Shown here: positions 7,543 to 9,483 of the stretch, in pieces
Position numbering within the stretch: position 1 is the first letter of the stretch
How the letters are laid out: every line of letters starts with the position of its first letter
Assembly: GCA_025354075.1 (NCBI GenBank)
Contig: JANXNO010000131.1
Location: 1-9,483 of the forward strand
Direction of reading: 5' to 3'
Origin: Burkholderiales bacterium
Lineage (GTDB): Bacteria; Pseudomonadota; Gammaproteobacteria; Burkholderiales; Casimicrobiaceae
Length of the DNA: 9,483 nucleotides
Made by a program: the position numbers and the translations under genes
The notes under the pieces: model-generated
Told to the model about the DNA's origin: nothing
The model's database searches: none
What the model saw: only the letters and a program-made list of their open reading frames with translations

Positions 7543-7582
7543 CGTTAGAAGGCGTGGTTGGCAAAACATCCCGCTTCTGGCG

Positions 7583-8882
<1,300 letters not shown>

Positions 8883-9170
8883 ATGAGTCTCACTCCCCAA
8901 GATATTGAGCGCATCGCGCATCTCGCGCGCATTCGCGTCACTCCCGCCGACGTGGCCGACGTTCAGGCCAAACTCGACGGCATTTTCAAGCTGATTGACG
9001 AAATGCAGGCCGTGAACACCAAAGGCGTCGAGCCCATGTCACACGGCCTCGACATGGTGCTTCGATTGCGTGACGACGTGGTGACAGAGACCAACCGTCG
9101 CGATGACTTTTTGAAGAATGCGCCCGATTCGGCGGAAGGATATTTCCTGGTGCCGAAGGTGATGGAATAA
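8883..9170 (+). CDS. gatC: GatC, subunit C of Asp/Glu-tRNA amidotransferase
   Basis: Complete, 95 aa, within the usual 95-100 aa. It shows the GatC pattern throughout: an N-terminal helix with IERIAHLARI (8-17), the core LDGIFKLIDEMQAVNTKGVEPMSH, then LRLRDDVVTETNRR and the C-terminal LVPKVME. GatC is the small subunit that wraps GatA and GatB and stabilises the complex, which converts Glu-tRNA(Gln) and/or Asp-tRNA(Asn) to the amide form in the cytoplasm. The ATG at 8883 gives the expected N-terminus (MSLT), but no Shine-Dalgarno is visible in the 20 nt upstream. gatA starts 2 bp after its stop, as in a gatCAB operon; gatB would lie beyond the window. Confidence 0.97.
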   Translation: MSLTPQDIERIAHLARIRVTPADVADVQAKLDGIFKLIDEMQAVNTKGVEPMSHGLDMVLRLRDDVVTETNRRDDFLKNAPDSAEGYFLVPKVME

Positions 9171-9172
9171 CC

Positions 9173-9483
9173 ATGGTTTGGAACACCTTTGCCACCGTTG
9201 CCGAAACTATCAAAGCGTTGAACGACGAAAAGGTCAGCGCCGTTGAACTCGCGACGCACTACCTCGACCGTGCGGACGCGCTGCAACCCGCGCTCAACGC
9301 CTACGTCACGCTTGACCGCGAAAAAACGCTGGTTGAGGCCAAAGCGGCGGACGCCAAACGCGCATCCGGTGACGCCACGCCGCTGCTCGGCGTGCCTGTC
9401 GCCCACAAGGATATCTACTTGATCGAAGGCTGGCGTACCACCTGCGGCTCGAAGATGCTGGAAAATTTCGTCGCGCCGTACAC
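9173..9483 (+). CDS. gatA: GatA, glutaminase subunit of Asp/Glu-tRNA amidotransferase, N-terminal part
   Basis: Partial; the first 103 codons are present and the frame is open to the right edge. Read from the ATG at 9173, the protein has the typical GatA start, with a helical segment (about 5-38), LNAYVTLDRE (41-50), and the amidase-signature opening LLGVPVAHKDIYLIEGWRTT (71-90). Lys79 in HKD is the catalytic lysine of the Ser-cis-Ser-Lys triad; the two serines and the GGSS-type signature lie beyond the window. Full GatA proteins are about 480-500 aa, so roughly four fifths is missing. GatA hydrolyses glutamine and passes ammonia to GatB for tRNA-bound transamidation. It lies 2 bp after gatC, with GGA about 6 nt before the ATG. 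Confidence 0.96.
   Translation, partial: MVWNTFATVAETIKALNDEKVSAVELATHYLDRADALQPALNAYVTLDREKTLVEAKAADAKRASGDATPLLGVPVAHKDIYLIEGWRTTCGSKMLENFVAPY

Noticed and set aside
6889..7548. 219-codon Cys/Ser-rich open frame on the plus strand opposite mreC
   Set aside because: Covers the mreC gene in antisense; the composition is an artefact of the opposite strand, and no ribosome site or family motif is seen.

Overview
The window is about 60% GC, densely coded, and reads as bacterial chromosome from a Gram-negative, most likely a betaproteobacterium and probably Burkholderiales. That placement is inferred from gene order (a gatC-gatA start divergent from mreB-mreC-mreD-mrdA-rodA) and from protein character, such as the QLTIDIVG start of mature TolB and the GMFDDEEARKQI start of mature CpoB. 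No tree or database search was run. I see no mobile element, tRNA, rRNA or CRISPR, and no disrupted gene.

Right end, plus strand (8883-9483): gatC and the first 103 codons of gatA, subunits of the tRNA-dependent amidotransferase GatCAB. A 256-bp divergent intergenic region (8627-8882) separates them from the rest and should hold the promoters for both directions.

Minus strand, 8626 down to 1: nine co-directional genes in the order mreB, mreC, mreD, mrdA (PBP2), rodA, rlpA, tolB, pal, cpoB (only the start of cpoB is present). The first five encode the core elongasome: MreB filaments, the MreC and MreD linkers, the PBP2 transpeptidase and the RodA glycosyltransferase. RlpA is a lipoprotein with a DPBB lytic-transglycosylase domain and a SPOR domain. 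TolB, Pal and CpoB are the periplasmic and outer-membrane half of the Tol-Pal system, which ties the outer membrane to peptidoglycan and helps constriction. mrdA/rodA, rodA/rlpA and rlpA/tolB each overlap by 4 bp (ATGA or GTGA), so the wall-elongation and Tol-Pal blocks look translationally coupled into one unit. The largest gap in the series is only about 92 bp (mreB to mreC).

The gene families are all well known, and I see no undescribed system. The points worth a second look are organisational: tolB-pal-cpoB separated from tolQRA and attached to the mre-rod-rlpA unit; a weak hairpin with a T7 tract and a short leader ORF between mreB and mreC; and a GC-rich hairpin in the leader of a gatC that lacks a visible Shine-Dalgarno sequence.
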